From contig JBNAVX010000106.1 in the NCBI GenBank assembly GCA_049700155.1, positions 1-8,146 on the forward strand: a stretch of 8,146 bases of DNA, in the 5' to 3' direction. This DNA is from JACAEY01 sp049700155 (GTDB taxonomy: Bacteria; Nitrospirota; Thermodesulfovibrionia; Thermodesulfovibrionales; SM23-35). The position numbers were made by a program, and so were the translations under genes. This document shows, piece by piece, positions 1 to 6,703 of the stretch. The notes under the pieces are model-generated. The model did no database searches. It was not told the origin of the DNA and saw only the letters and a list, made by a program, of their open reading frames with translations. How positions within the stretch are numbered: position 1 is the first letter of the stretch; the number at the start of each line of letters is the position of its first letter.

Positions 1-5
1 TGTGT

Positions 6-28
6 TAATCTTTCAATCTTAAAGATTA
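6..28 (+). other. AT-rich inverted repeat upstream of rpsB
   Basis: TAATCTT at 6-12 pairs with AAGATTA at 22-28 around a 9-base loop, and a second AATCTT copy at 15-20 can compete for the same right arm. A pyrimidine-rich stretch (TCTTTTC) follows. It could be a weak terminator of whatever lies upstream of the window, or part of the rpsB leader. The stem contains only two G-C pairs, so a function is uncertain. No resemblance to a known S2 leader element was recognised. Confidence 0.25.
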
Positions 29-94
29 TCTTTTCATAGTTAGGGATATTCTATTAAAAAAGTATAGAAATCAGAATAAAAAGGTAAAAAGGAC

Positions 95-115
95 AGGAGG
101 GAAAAGAGAATAAAT
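95..115 (+). promoter_or_regulatory. Ribosome binding region of rpsB
   Basis: A full AGGAGG lies at 95-100 but is 15 bases from the ATG at 116, longer than the usual 5-9. A weaker GAG at 106-108 has more normal spacing. The ATG is still the best start, because the protein from there (MVATIKELLEAGVHFGHQ) aligns with the normal N-terminus of S2 proteins. The purine-rich stretch between the two elements may let ribosomes dock upstream. Confidence 0.5.
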
Positions 116-877
116 ATGGTAGCTACGATTAAGGAACTTCTTGAAGCTGGTGTTCATTTTGGTCATCAGGTAAAGAGATGGCATCCAAAGATGAAGAAAT
201 ACATATTTGGTGAAAAGAACGGCATTTATATTATAGACCTTCAAAAGACCCTGAAAGGGCTTGAAGATGCCTATAATTTTATAAAAGACGTAGCGTCAAC
301 AGGTGCACCTGTGCTATTCGTAGGAACAAAAAAACAGTCACAGGATGCTATTCAGGAAGAGGCAATACGTTCAGGTTCATTTTTTGTTAACCAGCGTTGG
401 CTTGGCGGAATGCTGACGAATTTCTACACAATAAAGAAGAGCATTGAAAGACTTAAGAAGATAGAAGCAATGAAAGAAGATGGGACATTCGAACGGCTTC
501 CAAAGAAAGAGGTTGCATCTCTTGAAAAGGAGAGGGCTAAATTAGAAAAGAATCTATCGGGTATTAAAGATATGCCATCTATTCCAGGTGCGATATTTGT
601 TGTTGATCCAAAGAAAGAGAGGATCGCAGTTGCAGAAGCAAGAAAGCTTTCTATTCCTATTGTTGCTATTGTTGACACAAATTGTGACCCTGATGAAGTT
701 GACTATGTAATTCCTGGGAACGATGATGCTATAAGAGCAATAAAGCTCATAACATCTAAGATAGCAGATGCTGTTATTGAAGGAAGGGAAGCTTATTCTA
801 AGTTAGTGGCAGAGGAGACAGAAAGGCTTAAGGCTGAAGAGAAGATACAGCAGGAAGAGACAGGGGTGATAGAATGA
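116..877 (+). CDS. rpsB: 30S ribosomal protein S2
   Basis: S2 is a structural protein of the small ribosomal subunit, bound late in assembly between head and body near protein S1. The 253-residue product has the normal family length. It carries the hallmark N-terminal motif AGVHFGHQ at about residues 11-18, followed by RWHPKMKKYIFGEKNGIYII. Further conserved blocks are NQRWLGGMLTNF, IPGAIFVVDPKKE and PIVAIVDTNCDPDEVDYVIPGNDDA. The C-terminus after about residue 225 is a charged Glu/Lys-rich helix of variable type. It is the first gene of a compact operon with tsf, pyrH and frr, the classic bacterial order, and its TGA overlaps the tsf ATG (ATGA). In other bacteria S2 autoregulates this operon through its leader; no specific S2-binding structure was identified in the 115 bases available. 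Confidence 0.98.
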   Translation: MVATIKELLEAGVHFGHQVKRWHPKMKKYIFGEKNGIYIIDLQKTLKGLEDAYNFIKDVASTGAPVLFVGTKKQSQDAIQEEAIRSGSFFVNQRWLGGMLTNFYTIKKSIERLKKIEAMKEDGTFERLPKKEVASLEKERAKLEKNLSGIKDMPSIPGAIFVVDPKKERIAVAEARKLSIPIVAIVDTNCDPDEVDYVIPGNDDAIRAIKLITSKIADAVIEGREAYSKLVAEETERLKAEEKIQQEETGVIE

Positions 878-1488
878 GTACGGTTACACCAGATATGGTC
901 AGGACACTCAGAGAGAAGACAGGTGCAGGCATGATGGAGTGCAAGAAAGCACTTACAGAGACTGGAGGAGATTTTGAAAAAGCAGTAAACCTTTTAAGGC
1001 AGAAAGGGCTTGCAAGTGCAGAAAAAAAGGCAGGCAGAGTGACCTCAGAAGGAATCATTGGCTCATACATACATATGGGTAAGATTGGATCAATGGTTGA
1101 GGTCAACTGTGAAACAGACTTTGTTGCAAGGACAGATGATTTCAAAGAGCTTGTAAAAGATATTGCTATGCAGATAGCAGCTGCAAACCCCCTGTATATT
1201 TCAAGAGATGATGTCCCTTTGGATGTTATAGAACGCGAGAAAGAGATATATAAGGCACAAATTAAAGATAAACCACAACATATTATTGAGAAGATTGTTG
1301 AGGGCAAGCTTGATAGATTCTACACAGAAATGTGTCTTCTTGACCAGATATTTATCAAAGACCCTGAACAGAAAAAGAGGGTTAAAGACCTTGTCTCTGA
1401 GCACATCGCAAGATTAGGTGAAAATATTGTCATAAGGAGGTTCGTAAGGTTTCAGCTCGGAGAGTCAACCAAGAATGAAAAGATTTAA
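874..1488 (+). CDS. tsf: Translation elongation factor Ts
   Basis: EF-Ts is the cytoplasmic guanine nucleotide exchange factor that releases GDP from EF-Tu so it can reload with GTP and aminoacyl-tRNA. The N-terminal UBA-like domain is clear at residues 5-45 (VRTLREKTGAGMMECKKAL, then GGDFEKAVNLLR). The EF-Tu-contacting TDFVA motif is at 81-85, in CETDFVARTDDF. At 204 residues it is the short, single-core-domain form (as in Thermus), shorter than the roughly 280-residue E. coli type. The C-terminal signature GENIVIRRFVRFQLGE is present. Its ATG overlaps the rpsB stop by four bases (ATGA), with a GGGGTG Shine-Dalgarno-like stretch just upstream, which suggests translational coupling to rpsB. 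Its 3' end overlaps pyrH by 14 bases. Confidence 0.98.
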   Translation: MSTVTPDMVRTLREKTGAGMMECKKALTETGGDFEKAVNLLRQKGLASAEKKAGRVTSEGIIGSYIHMGKIGSMVEVNCETDFVARTDDFKELVKDIAMQIAAANPLYISRDDVPLDVIEREKEIYKAQIKDKPQHIIEKIVEGKLDRFYTEMCLLDQIFIKDPEQKKRVKDLVSEHIARLGENIVIRRFVRFQLGESTKNEKI

Positions 1489-2218
1489 AAGGGTTCTTCT
1501 GAAGATAAGTGGTGAAGCCATGATGGGCGATAAAGACTTCGGGATAGACCCTTTCACAGTTGATTATATTGCAAAGGAGATAAAAAAGGCTTTATCTACA
1601 GGGGTTGAGATAGCAATAGTAATAGGTGGCGGTAACCTTTTCAGGGGGGTTGAGGCGAGCGTAAAAGGAATAGAAAGGGCATCAGCAGATTATATGGGAA
1701 TGCTTGCTACTGTTATTAATGCCCTTGCCTTGCAAAATTCACTTGAAAAACTGGGTATTCCCACAAGAGTGCAGACGGCGATAGAGATGAAGGAATTAGC
1801 TGAACCTTATATAAGGCGGAAGGCGATAAGACATTTAGAGAAAGGAAGGACCGTCATCTTTGCTGCGGGTACAGGCAATCCTTACTTCACAACTGATACC
1901 GCGGCTGCTCTCAGGGCAATGGAGATAGGTGCAGATGTAATACTCAAGGCAACAAAGGTGGATGGTATATACTCTTCAGATCCTGCAAAAGACCCTGATG
2001 CAAAAAAATATGATACTGTCACATATATAGATGTTTTAAAAAAGGGTCTTGCGGTGATGGATTCTGCTGCTGTCTCACTTTGTATGGACAACAATCTTCC
2101 TATAGTCGTGTTTAACCTGAAGGGTGAAAATAATATTAAAAGGATTATTGAAGGGAAAAAGATAGGGACTCTTGTTAGAGGAAACGATGATACAAGAGTT
2201 AAAAAGAAAGACCAGTGA
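1475..2218 (+). CDS. pyrH: Uridylate kinase (UMP kinase)
   Basis: Bacterial UMP kinase is a hexameric cytoplasmic enzyme of the amino acid kinase fold that phosphorylates UMP to UDP with ATP, feeding UTP and CTP synthesis. It is typically activated by GTP and inhibited by UTP. The 247-residue protein has all family blocks: N-terminal KRVLLKISGEAMMG, glycine-rich GGGNLFRG near residues 51-58, DYMGMLATVINALALQ, AGTGNPYFTTDTAAALRA, KATKVDGIYSSDP, and MDSAAVSLCMDNNLPIVVFN towards the end. The C-terminus has an extra basic tail (RVKKKDQ), which exists only because the reading frame runs on over the frr start. It begins inside the end of tsf (14-base overlap, GGAG about 12 bases upstream) and overlaps frr by 32 bases. 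The pyrH position between tsf and frr is the usual bacterial order. Confidence 0.98.
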   Translation: MKRFKRVLLKISGEAMMGDKDFGIDPFTVDYIAKEIKKALSTGVEIAIVIGGGNLFRGVEASVKGIERASADYMGMLATVINALALQNSLEKLGIPTRVQTAIEMKELAEPYIRRKAIRHLEKGRTVIFAAGTGNPYFTTDTAAALRAMEIGADVILKATKVDGIYSSDPAKDPDAKKYDTVTYIDVLKKGLAVMDSAAVSLCMDNNLPIVVFNLKGENNIKRIIEGKKIGTLVRGNDDTRVKKKDQ

Positions 2219-2744
2219 TAGAATGTCCTCTGCCATTGATTCCCTGAAAAGGGAATTTGCTTCAATCAGGACAGGAAGGGCATCTTTAGCGCTCCTTGAT
2301 GGAATAATGGTGAATTACTACGGCTCATTAACCCCTCTGCAACAACTTGCGAGTCTCAGCATCCCAGAAAGCAGACAGATAGCAATACAACCATGGGACC
2401 CTAAGATTATACCTGACATAGAGAAGGCTATTATGAAATCAGACCTCGGTATTACACCTGTAAATGACGGAAGAATTATAAGAATAAACATACCCCCTCT
2501 AACAGAAGAAAGAAGGAAACAACTTGTTAAGGTTGTAAAGAAAAAGGCAGAGGATGCAAGGGTAGCTATAAGGAATATCAGGCGTGACACAAATGAAGAA
2601 ATAAAAAGACTTGAGAAAGAAAAACATCTTAGTGAGGATGATGTCAAGAGATTTCAAGAAGAGATTCAGAAGCTCACAGACTCTTTCATAGCGAAAGTGG
2701 ATGAAATTTTGAACCATAAAGAAAAAGAGATAATGGAGGTTTAA
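2187..2744 (+). CDS. frr: Ribosome recycling factor
   Basis: RRF acts with EF-G and GTP to split the post-termination ribosome from mRNA and tRNA. The ATG at 2187 is chosen over an in-frame TTG at 2172 because AGAGGA (2177-2182) sits four bases before it. The product is then 185 residues, the normal family length, with a family-typical N-terminus (MIQELKRKTSDRMSSAID). Conserved blocks are IRTGRASLALLDGI, YYG(S)LTPLQQLA, AIMKSDLGITPVNDG, IRINIPPLTEERRKQL, and VAIRNIRRDTNEE carrying the catalytic-domain arginine. The end is a long-helix KEKEIMEV. The first 32 bases, including the Shine-Dalgarno, lie inside pyrH, so translation is probably coupled. The last codons (ATGGAGGTT) double as the Shine-Dalgarno of the next gene. 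Confidence 0.97.
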   Translation: MIQELKRKTSDRMSSAIDSLKREFASIRTGRASLALLDGIMVNYYGSLTPLQQLASLSIPESRQIAIQPWDPKIIPDIEKAIMKSDLGITPVNDGRIIRINIPPLTEERRKQLVKVVKKKAEDARVAIRNIRRDTNEEIKRLEKEKHLSEDDVKRFQEEIQKLTDSFIAKVDEILNHKEKEIMEV

Positions 2745-2748
2745 GATT
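2735..2748 (+). promoter_or_regulatory. Shine-Dalgarno and ATT start codon of the dksA-like gene
   Basis: GGAGG at 2735-2739 lies within the last codons of frr. Six bases later comes ATT at 2746, in the frame of the DksA-like protein. That frame has a TAA at 2731 and contains no ATG, GTG or TTG until an ATG about 217 codons in, near the protein's end. ATT with ideal spacing is therefore the best initiator, as known for infC and pcnB. A start at CTG (2827) is possible but has no Shine-Dalgarno. A sequence error or polymorphism turning ATG into ATT would give the same picture. Confidence 0.7.
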
Positions 2749-3435
2749 AAGAAGGTTAAGAAGACTAAGAAGAAGGTTTCAAAGGGTCCTTTAAAGAAAT
2801 CTCGTAAAAAAGTTGCTAAAAAAACTCTGAAGAAAAAGAAGACGATAAGAACAAGAAAAAAGGCTCTTAAAAAGGTTAAAACAGCGAAAAAGACCAAAAA
2901 GGTTAAGGCTGTAAAAAAGCCTGCAAAGACCAAAATTATTAAAAAGGTCAGTGCTACTAAAAAGACTAAAGTTGCTAAAAGGATTAAGGCTGCTGAGGTT
3001 TTAAAATCCAGGAAACCTTCAACAAAAGTCTCGGTTTTAAGAGAGCCTGAAGAGGAAAGAAAAGCTACTCTTAGAGCTGCCCTTGTCAAAAAAAGAGAGG
3101 AGATCGTAAAAGAGGCAAAATCTGAGATATCAAGATACATCAAAGGCGAGACCAAGCAACTTGTTGATACTGCCCTTGATGATGGAGATTGGTCAGTTAT
3201 TGACCTGTCAGAAGATATCAGCCTACAGAAATTAAGTTCTCACAGGGAGACTCTGCTTAAAATTGATGAGGCATTAAGAAAAATTGACGAAGGGACATAT
3301 GGAAAATGTGAGGAATGTGGTGAGGATATAAGTGAAGAAAGGCTGAAGATTCTTCCTTTTGCAATATATTGTAGAGATTGTCAGGAGAAGATGGAACTTC
3401 TCAAGGAAATAGAGAAGGAAGAGGGAATAGAATAA
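2746..3435 (+). CDS. DksA/TraR-family zinc-finger protein with lysine-rich N-terminal arm
   Basis: DksA/TraR proteins bind the secondary channel of RNA polymerase and tune initiation, often together with ppGpp. This 229-residue product has two parts. Residues 1-95 are almost pure Lys/Ala/Val/Thr (roughly 40 lysines), resembling histone H1 C-termini and likely to bind nucleic acid. Residues 96-229 form a complete DksA-like unit: a charged coiled coil (REPEEERKATLRAALVKKRE onward), an acidic turn DDGDWS at 145-150 where E. coli DksA has DxxDxA, a second helix, and a four-cysteine zinc finger (C188, C191, C209, C212; CEEC-x17-CRDC) with the typical GTYGKCEECG context. It follows the frr stop by one base, with no gap for its own promoter, so it is probably read with the translation operon. 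Initiation appears to be at ATT. It ends 29 bases before hemC, which converges. I am sure of the family; the function of the basic arm is inference. Confidence 0.88.
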   Translation: MKKVKKTKKKVSKGPLKKSRKKVAKKTLKKKKTIRTRKKALKKVKTAKKTKKVKAVKKPAKTKIIKKVSATKKTKVAKRIKAAEVLKSRKPSTKVSVLREPEEERKATLRAALVKKREEIVKEAKSEISRYIKGETKQLVDTALDDGDWSVIDLSEDISLQKLSSHRETLLKIDEALRKIDEGTYGKCEECGEDISEERLKILPFAIYCRDCQEKMELLKEIEKEEGIE

Positions 3436-3464
3436 TTGTTGCTAAAGGATTTTTAAATCTTAAA

Positions 3465-4430
3465 TCAAGTAGTATGGTATACTTCTTCAAGAATCTCTTT
3501 TGCCCCTCTTGTGAGTAGATCTTCCGCAAGATTTATTCCGAGAGTTTCCATATCATCTGGGTTCCCTTCTATGTGACCCTTTATAATCTTATCTCCTGTT
3601 ATACTACCAACAAGACCATCTATTATGACTCTTCCATACTCAATTCTCGCATAGGCTGCTATTGGCACCTGACATCCTCCACCAAGATGTTTAAGAAATG
3701 CCCTTTCAGCTTTCACAGATATTGATGTCTCATGATGATTTAGAAAGTTAAGCATATCGTTAATAGGTTTGTCATTAATTCTGCACTCTATTCCTATTGC
3801 TCCCTGACCAATTGCTGGAAGACTTATATCAGGTTGTAGGATCTCTGTTATCCTGTGAGCAAGTCCTAATCTTTTAATACCAGCGACCGCTGCAATTATT
3901 GCATCAAATTGTCCTTCATCAAGTTTCCTGATCCTTGTATCAAGATTGCCCCTGAGCTGTATGAGCTTTAAATCAGGGCGGATATTTCTTATCTGACAAG
4001 AGCGCCTGAGACTGCTTGTACCCACAATCGCACCATGAGGTAATTCTCTAAAATTTTGAATCTTGAATCTCGAATCCTGAATCTTAGTAATTAAAGCATC
4101 TCTTGGGTCTTCCCTTTTACATATTGCTGCAAGGTGGAGTCCCTCAGGTAATTCTGTTGGTACATCTTTCATACTATGGACAGCCATATGGATTTTATGT
4201 TTAAGAAGTGCTTCTTCTATCTCTTTTACAAACAGTCCTTTCCCACCTATCTTAGCGAGTGGGACATCGAGGATCTTGTCTCCTGTAGTTTTTATTTTTG
4301 TAAGTATAATCTCTAATTCAGGATATCTTTTTTGTAGCTCTGTCTTTACCCATTCTGCCTGCCATAATGCAAGTTTACTCCCGCGTGTCCCTATATATAT
4401 CTTATCCATCTTTTTCATTGTTGATTCCAT
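3465..4430 (-). CDS. hemC: Porphobilinogen deaminase (hydroxymethylbilane synthase)
   Basis: HemC polymerises four porphobilinogen units to hydroxymethylbilane in the cytoplasm. Family motifs are clear: YIGTRGSKLALWQAE at the N-terminus, KTTGDKI, GGKGLFVKEIEEALL, AVHSMKDVPTELPEGL, CKREDPRDAL, VGTSSLRRSCQ with the substrate-binding arginines, LRGNLDTRIRKL, and LPAIGQGAIGIE. The dipyrromethane-cofactor cysteine sits in LGGGCQVPIAAYA (C253 counted from the first ATG). Three close in-frame ATGs exist (4430, 4418, 4409). The later two give the more usual N-terminus, and 4418 has a weak GGAA upstream, so the true start may be 4-7 residues in. The N-terminus overlaps hemA by up to 29 bases. At 321 residues it is slightly long, mainly because of an in-frame heptanucleotide-repeat insert before ELPHGAIVGTSS. 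It is the last gene of the heme operon; hemD does not follow. Confidence 0.97.
   Translation of the reverse strand: MESTMKKMDKIYIGTRGSKLALWQAEWVKTELQKRYPELEIILTKIKTTGDKILDVPLAKIGGKGLFVKEIEEALLKHKIHMAVHSMKDVPTELPEGLHLAAICKREDPRDALITKIQDSRFKIQNFRELPHGAIVGTSSLRRSCQIRNIRPDLKLIQLRGNLDTRIRKLDEGQFDAIIAAVAGIKRLGLAHRITEILQPDISLPAIGQGAIGIECRINDKPINDMLNFLNHHETSISVKAERAFLKHLGGGCQVPIAAYARIEYGRVIIDGLVGSITGDKIIKGHIEGNPDDMETLGINLAEDLLTRGAKEILEEVYHTT
4057..4084 (-). repeat. Tandem heptanucleotide repeat inside hemC
   Basis: Four adjacent 7-base units lie at 4057-4063, 4064-4070, 4071-4077 and 4078-4084: tgaatct, tgaatct, cgaatcc, tgaatct on the + strand. On the coding strand they read as degenerate AGATTCA copies. 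Because 7 is not a multiple of 3, the frame rotates and the peptide repeats every seven residues (KIQDSRF then KIQNF). It falls in the loop between DALIT and ELPHGAIVGTSS, where HemC length varies between species. Gain or loss of one unit would shift the hemC frame. Confidence 0.85.
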
Positions 4431-5673
4431 ATAGTTTCTTGATAATTGCTACCATGAGGTCACGGTCTTCTGAATCTCTTTTTAATGCTACTGTTGGTGG
4501 ATGAATAAGTTTATTTACGATAGAAGAAGCCATATATTCAATAGCCTTTCTCTTTTTTTCATCAATATCAGGAAACCTGTTTAAAAGTTTTTCAATTTCG
4601 TCATTTTTAATCTTTTCAGCCTTTTCCCGGAGAGCGACGATAGTCGGGAACGATTCAAGTGATGAAAGCCATTGAAAGAATGGTGTTATCTCTTCTTCAA
4701 TGATCTTTTCTGCCTTTTCAGCTTCTTTTTTTCTCTCAAACATATTAGCATCAACAATTCCTTGAAGGTCATCAATATTGTAAAGAAAGACATTATCAAG
4801 GTCATTAATCTTAGGGTCAATGTTTCTCGGAACAGAAATATCAATAATGAATACCTGCCTTTGTTTTCTCTCCTTCATAACTTTCTGCATCTGTTCTTTT
4901 AAAAGTATGTAATTAGGTGCACCTGTTGAGCATATAACGATGTCAGAATGAACCATCTCTTTTAAGAAGTTGTCAAGGGAAACAGGTCTACCATTGAATT
5001 CCTTTGCAAGCTCGCATGCCCTCTCATACCGTCTATTTGCCACAATAACCTCTCTTACACCATTACTCATAAGGTGTTTTGCAGCAAGTTCTGCCATCTC
5101 GCCTGCACCTAAAAGCATGAATACCTTTTCAGATAGGTCTGTAAATATCTTTTTTGCGAGTTCAACTGCAGCAAAGCTTATAGATACGGCATTTTCTGCT
5201 ATCCTTGTCTCACTCCTGACCCTTTTTGCAACAGATATGGCTTTCTTCATTAATTTATTCAAGAGGATACCTGTTGCCTTATTTTCGAGAGCAAACTCAA
5301 AAGCCTCTTTTAATTGCCCGAGTATCTGTGGTTCACCTATTACCATTGAGTCAAGGCTTGAAGCCACTCGGAAGATATGCCTTACTGCATTCACATCATT
5401 GTATACATAAATTGCTTTATCAAGTAATGACCTGTCTATGTTATGGAAGCCAGATATAAAGTTCTTTATTGATTCTGAAGCCTTTTCTGTATCTCTAACA
5501 CTTGCGTATAGTTCAACCCTATTACATGTAGAAAGTATAACGACCTCTTCTACCTGGGGTAGATTCTTAACCCCTATAAGCCCTTCCTTGAGTTTATCTC
5601 CATTAAAGGCTACCTTTTCCCTTACTTCAATATCTGCTGTATTATGATTGAGACCTGCTACCAGTATTTTCAT
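4402..5673 (-). CDS. hemA: Glutamyl-tRNA reductase
   Basis: GluTR reduces glutamyl-tRNA(Glu) with NADPH to glutamate-1-semialdehyde, the first committed step of the C5 pathway to heme. The 423-residue length is normal. The N-terminal catalytic domain has GLNHNTADIEVREK, the active-site cysteine C50 in STCNRVELYA, H100, and SLDSMVIGEPQILGQLKEAF. The NADPH-binding domain has the dinucleotide motif LLGAGEMAELAAKHL (about 187-201) followed by VIVANRR and ICSTGAPN. Then come IDISVPRNIDP and the long spinal helix and dimerisation domain (about 310-415). The ATG overlaps the ccsB stop by four bases, with no strong Shine-Dalgarno, so coupling to ccsB translation is likely. The C-terminus overlaps hemC. 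In enterobacteria GluTR is heme-regulated by proteolysis; nothing in this sequence shows whether that applies here. Confidence 0.97.
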   Translation of the reverse strand: MKILVAGLNHNTADIEVREKVAFNGDKLKEGLIGVKNLPQVEEVVILSTCNRVELYASVRDTEKASESIKNFISGFHNIDRSLLDKAIYVYNDVNAVRHIFRVASSLDSMVIGEPQILGQLKEAFEFALENKATGILLNKLMKKAISVAKRVRSETRIAENAVSISFAAVELAKKIFTDLSEKVFMLLGAGEMAELAAKHLMSNGVREVIVANRRYERACELAKEFNGRPVSLDNFLKEMVHSDIVICSTGAPNYILLKEQMQKVMKERKQRQVFIIDISVPRNIDPKINDLDNVFLYNIDDLQGIVDANMFERKKEAEKAEKIIEEEITPFFQWLSSLESFPTIVALREKAEKIKNDEIEKLLNRFPDIDEKKRKAIEYMASSIVNKLIHPPTVALKRDSEDRDLMVAIIKKLYGINNEKDG

Positions 5674-6485
5674 AGGAATACATGAAGACCTTTATGAAGT
5701 ATTTTAATACCGAAAAAGGCAATGAGAATTGTTAAAAACCCTGCTATTGATAATATAGCTGCACGTTTGCCTCTCCAACCTGCAATGAGTCTTGCATGGA
5801 GTATGATCGCATAAATAAACCATGTTACAAGAGACCAGACCTCTCTTGGGTCCCATCTCCAGAAACTTCCCCATGCACTCTCTGCCCATAAAGAACCAGT
5901 CAGTATAGCAAGAGTCAAAAGAGGGAAACCGATTGTGATAAGTCTATAGTTTAGCTCATCAAGAGTCTGAAGACTCGGTAACCTTGCAAAAAGTCCACCA
6001 AGGTTTTTTGATTTGACATAGTGTTCCTGAACAAGGTACATTGTTCCAACACCAAAGGCGAGTGCAAATGCAGCATTGCCAAGGAAGGCAATGACAGTGT
6101 GTATTAAAAGCCAGTAACTTTGCAGAACAGGGCTGAGGGGTTTTATCTCTCTCGAAAGCATGGAGGATAAAATCATCAGTATGAGAACAATCGGCATCAC
6201 AAAAGAGCTGAGTATCTTTAGCTTATATCTGAACTGCAGAATGAAAAAGATAAAGATTATACTCCATGAAAAGAAGGACGTTGATTCGTGAAAATTTGTT
6301 ATAGGAATATAGCCTGCTACAATATAACGGTAGATAATATTAGCAGTATGGAAAGCAAAACCTACTCCAGCAAAGAGGAACATAATCTGTGAGGTAATCT
6401 TTCTACCTTTGAAGAGTTCAATAATGCTAATGATTGTTGCTAAGAAATAAAAAATCAGGGCAAGTTCAAATAGATATGATCCCAT
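5670..6485 (-). CDS. ccsB: Cytochrome c biogenesis protein of the CcsA/CcsB/HemX family
   Basis: This is a polytopic membrane protein of 271 residues with about eight predicted hydrophobic segments (roughly 5-24, 33-55, 71-86, 92-110, 126-150, 184-200, 214-235, 243-262). Residues 205-222 hold the tryptophan-rich heme-handling WWD motif, WGSFWRWDPREVWSLVTW. Histidines near membrane segments (H46, H129, H230) are candidate heme ligands, as in CcsA/ResC proteins, which carry heme across the membrane and present it for covalent attachment to cytochrome c. It is much shorter than fused CcsBA proteins. The partner (ResB/Ccs1-like) is not in the window. Naming is unsettled: the same family is called ccsA, ccsB, ccsC, resC or hemX, and the location directly before hemA matches the hemX-like usage. 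Its ATG shares one base with the upstream stop (TAATG), and its TGA overlaps the hemA ATG. Confidence 0.88.
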   Translation of the reverse strand: MGSYLFELALIFYFLATIISIIELFKGRKITSQIMFLFAGVGFAFHTANIIYRYIVAGYIPITNFHESTSFFSWSIIFIFFILQFRYKLKILSSFVMPIVLILMILSSMLSREIKPLSPVLQSYWLLIHTVIAFLGNAAFALAFGVGTMYLVQEHYVKSKNLGGLFARLPSLQTLDELNYRLITIGFPLLTLAILTGSLWAESAWGSFWRWDPREVWSLVTWFIYAIILHARLIAGWRGKRAAILSIAGFLTILIAFFGIKILHKGLHVFL

Positions 6486-6667
6486 TAAAAACAGCCGAGC
6501 TGACAGTTTGTAATCTTTATTTGAAGACTATCTGCAGCATCTCCAACATCCCTATATGAAACACCTAAATCTTCTGCGATCTTCCTTGCGATAGCGCAGG
6601 ACAATCTTCCATCTGTGGCTCTTTTTTTGACCTCTTCAAGGATTTTTTCTTTCTTTCCAGCGCTCAA
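6485..6667 (-). CDS. Small cysteine-containing HTH-like protein leading the heme operon
   Basis: The 60-residue protein starts at TTG. A charged helix (KKEKILEEVKKRATDG) is followed by a helix-turn-helix-like pair (CAIARKIAEDLGVSYRDVGDAADSL), then a short strand ending in a conserved-looking ITNCQLGCF. Cysteines are at 24, 55 and 59; the last two form CxxxC almost at the C-terminus. I recall similar short proteins ending in CQLGCF in anaerobic bacteria but know no assigned function. No ATG or GTG lies between the upstream in-frame stop and this TTG, and the Shine-Dalgarno is weak, so a start a few codons upstream at a rare codon is possible. It is joined to ccsB by TAATG, so it is probably the first gene of the heme operon. 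A metal, heme or redox-sensing role is plausible but unproven. Confidence 0.72.
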   Translation of the reverse strand: MSAGKKEKILEEVKKRATDGRLSCAIARKIAEDLGVSYRDVGDAADSLQIKITNCQLGCF

Positions 6668-6703
6668 TTTATCAATCTCTGCTTTAATAGTGACTTTTAG
6701 AAC

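Noticed and set aside
31..68. Candidate rpsB promoter hexamers (TTTTCA, TATTAA, TATAGA)
   Set aside because: No pair gave both a reasonable -35 and -10 at 16-18 base spacing; the promoter may lie upstream of the window.
828..1307. A 159-codon - strand open frame across tsf
   Set aside because: It is antisense to conserved EF-Ts sequence, has no family resemblance and no ribosome site that stands out.
2740..2748. Programmed +1 frameshift fusing frr to the dksA-like frame (GTT TAA G)
   Set aside because: It resembles prfB in layout, but a valine tRNA slipping from GTT to TTT would pair poorly, and the Shine-Dalgarno overlaps the slip site; ATT initiation is simpler.
2499..3155. Long - strand open frame (218 codons) rich in Phe and Leu
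   Set aside because: It is the reverse shadow of the lysine-rich AAA/AAG codons of the dksA-like gene and the end of frr; the + strand shows clear family motifs.
4672..5647. Several + strand open frames across hemA
   Set aside because: They are shadows of hemA, which has complete catalytic and NADPH-binding motifs on the - strand.
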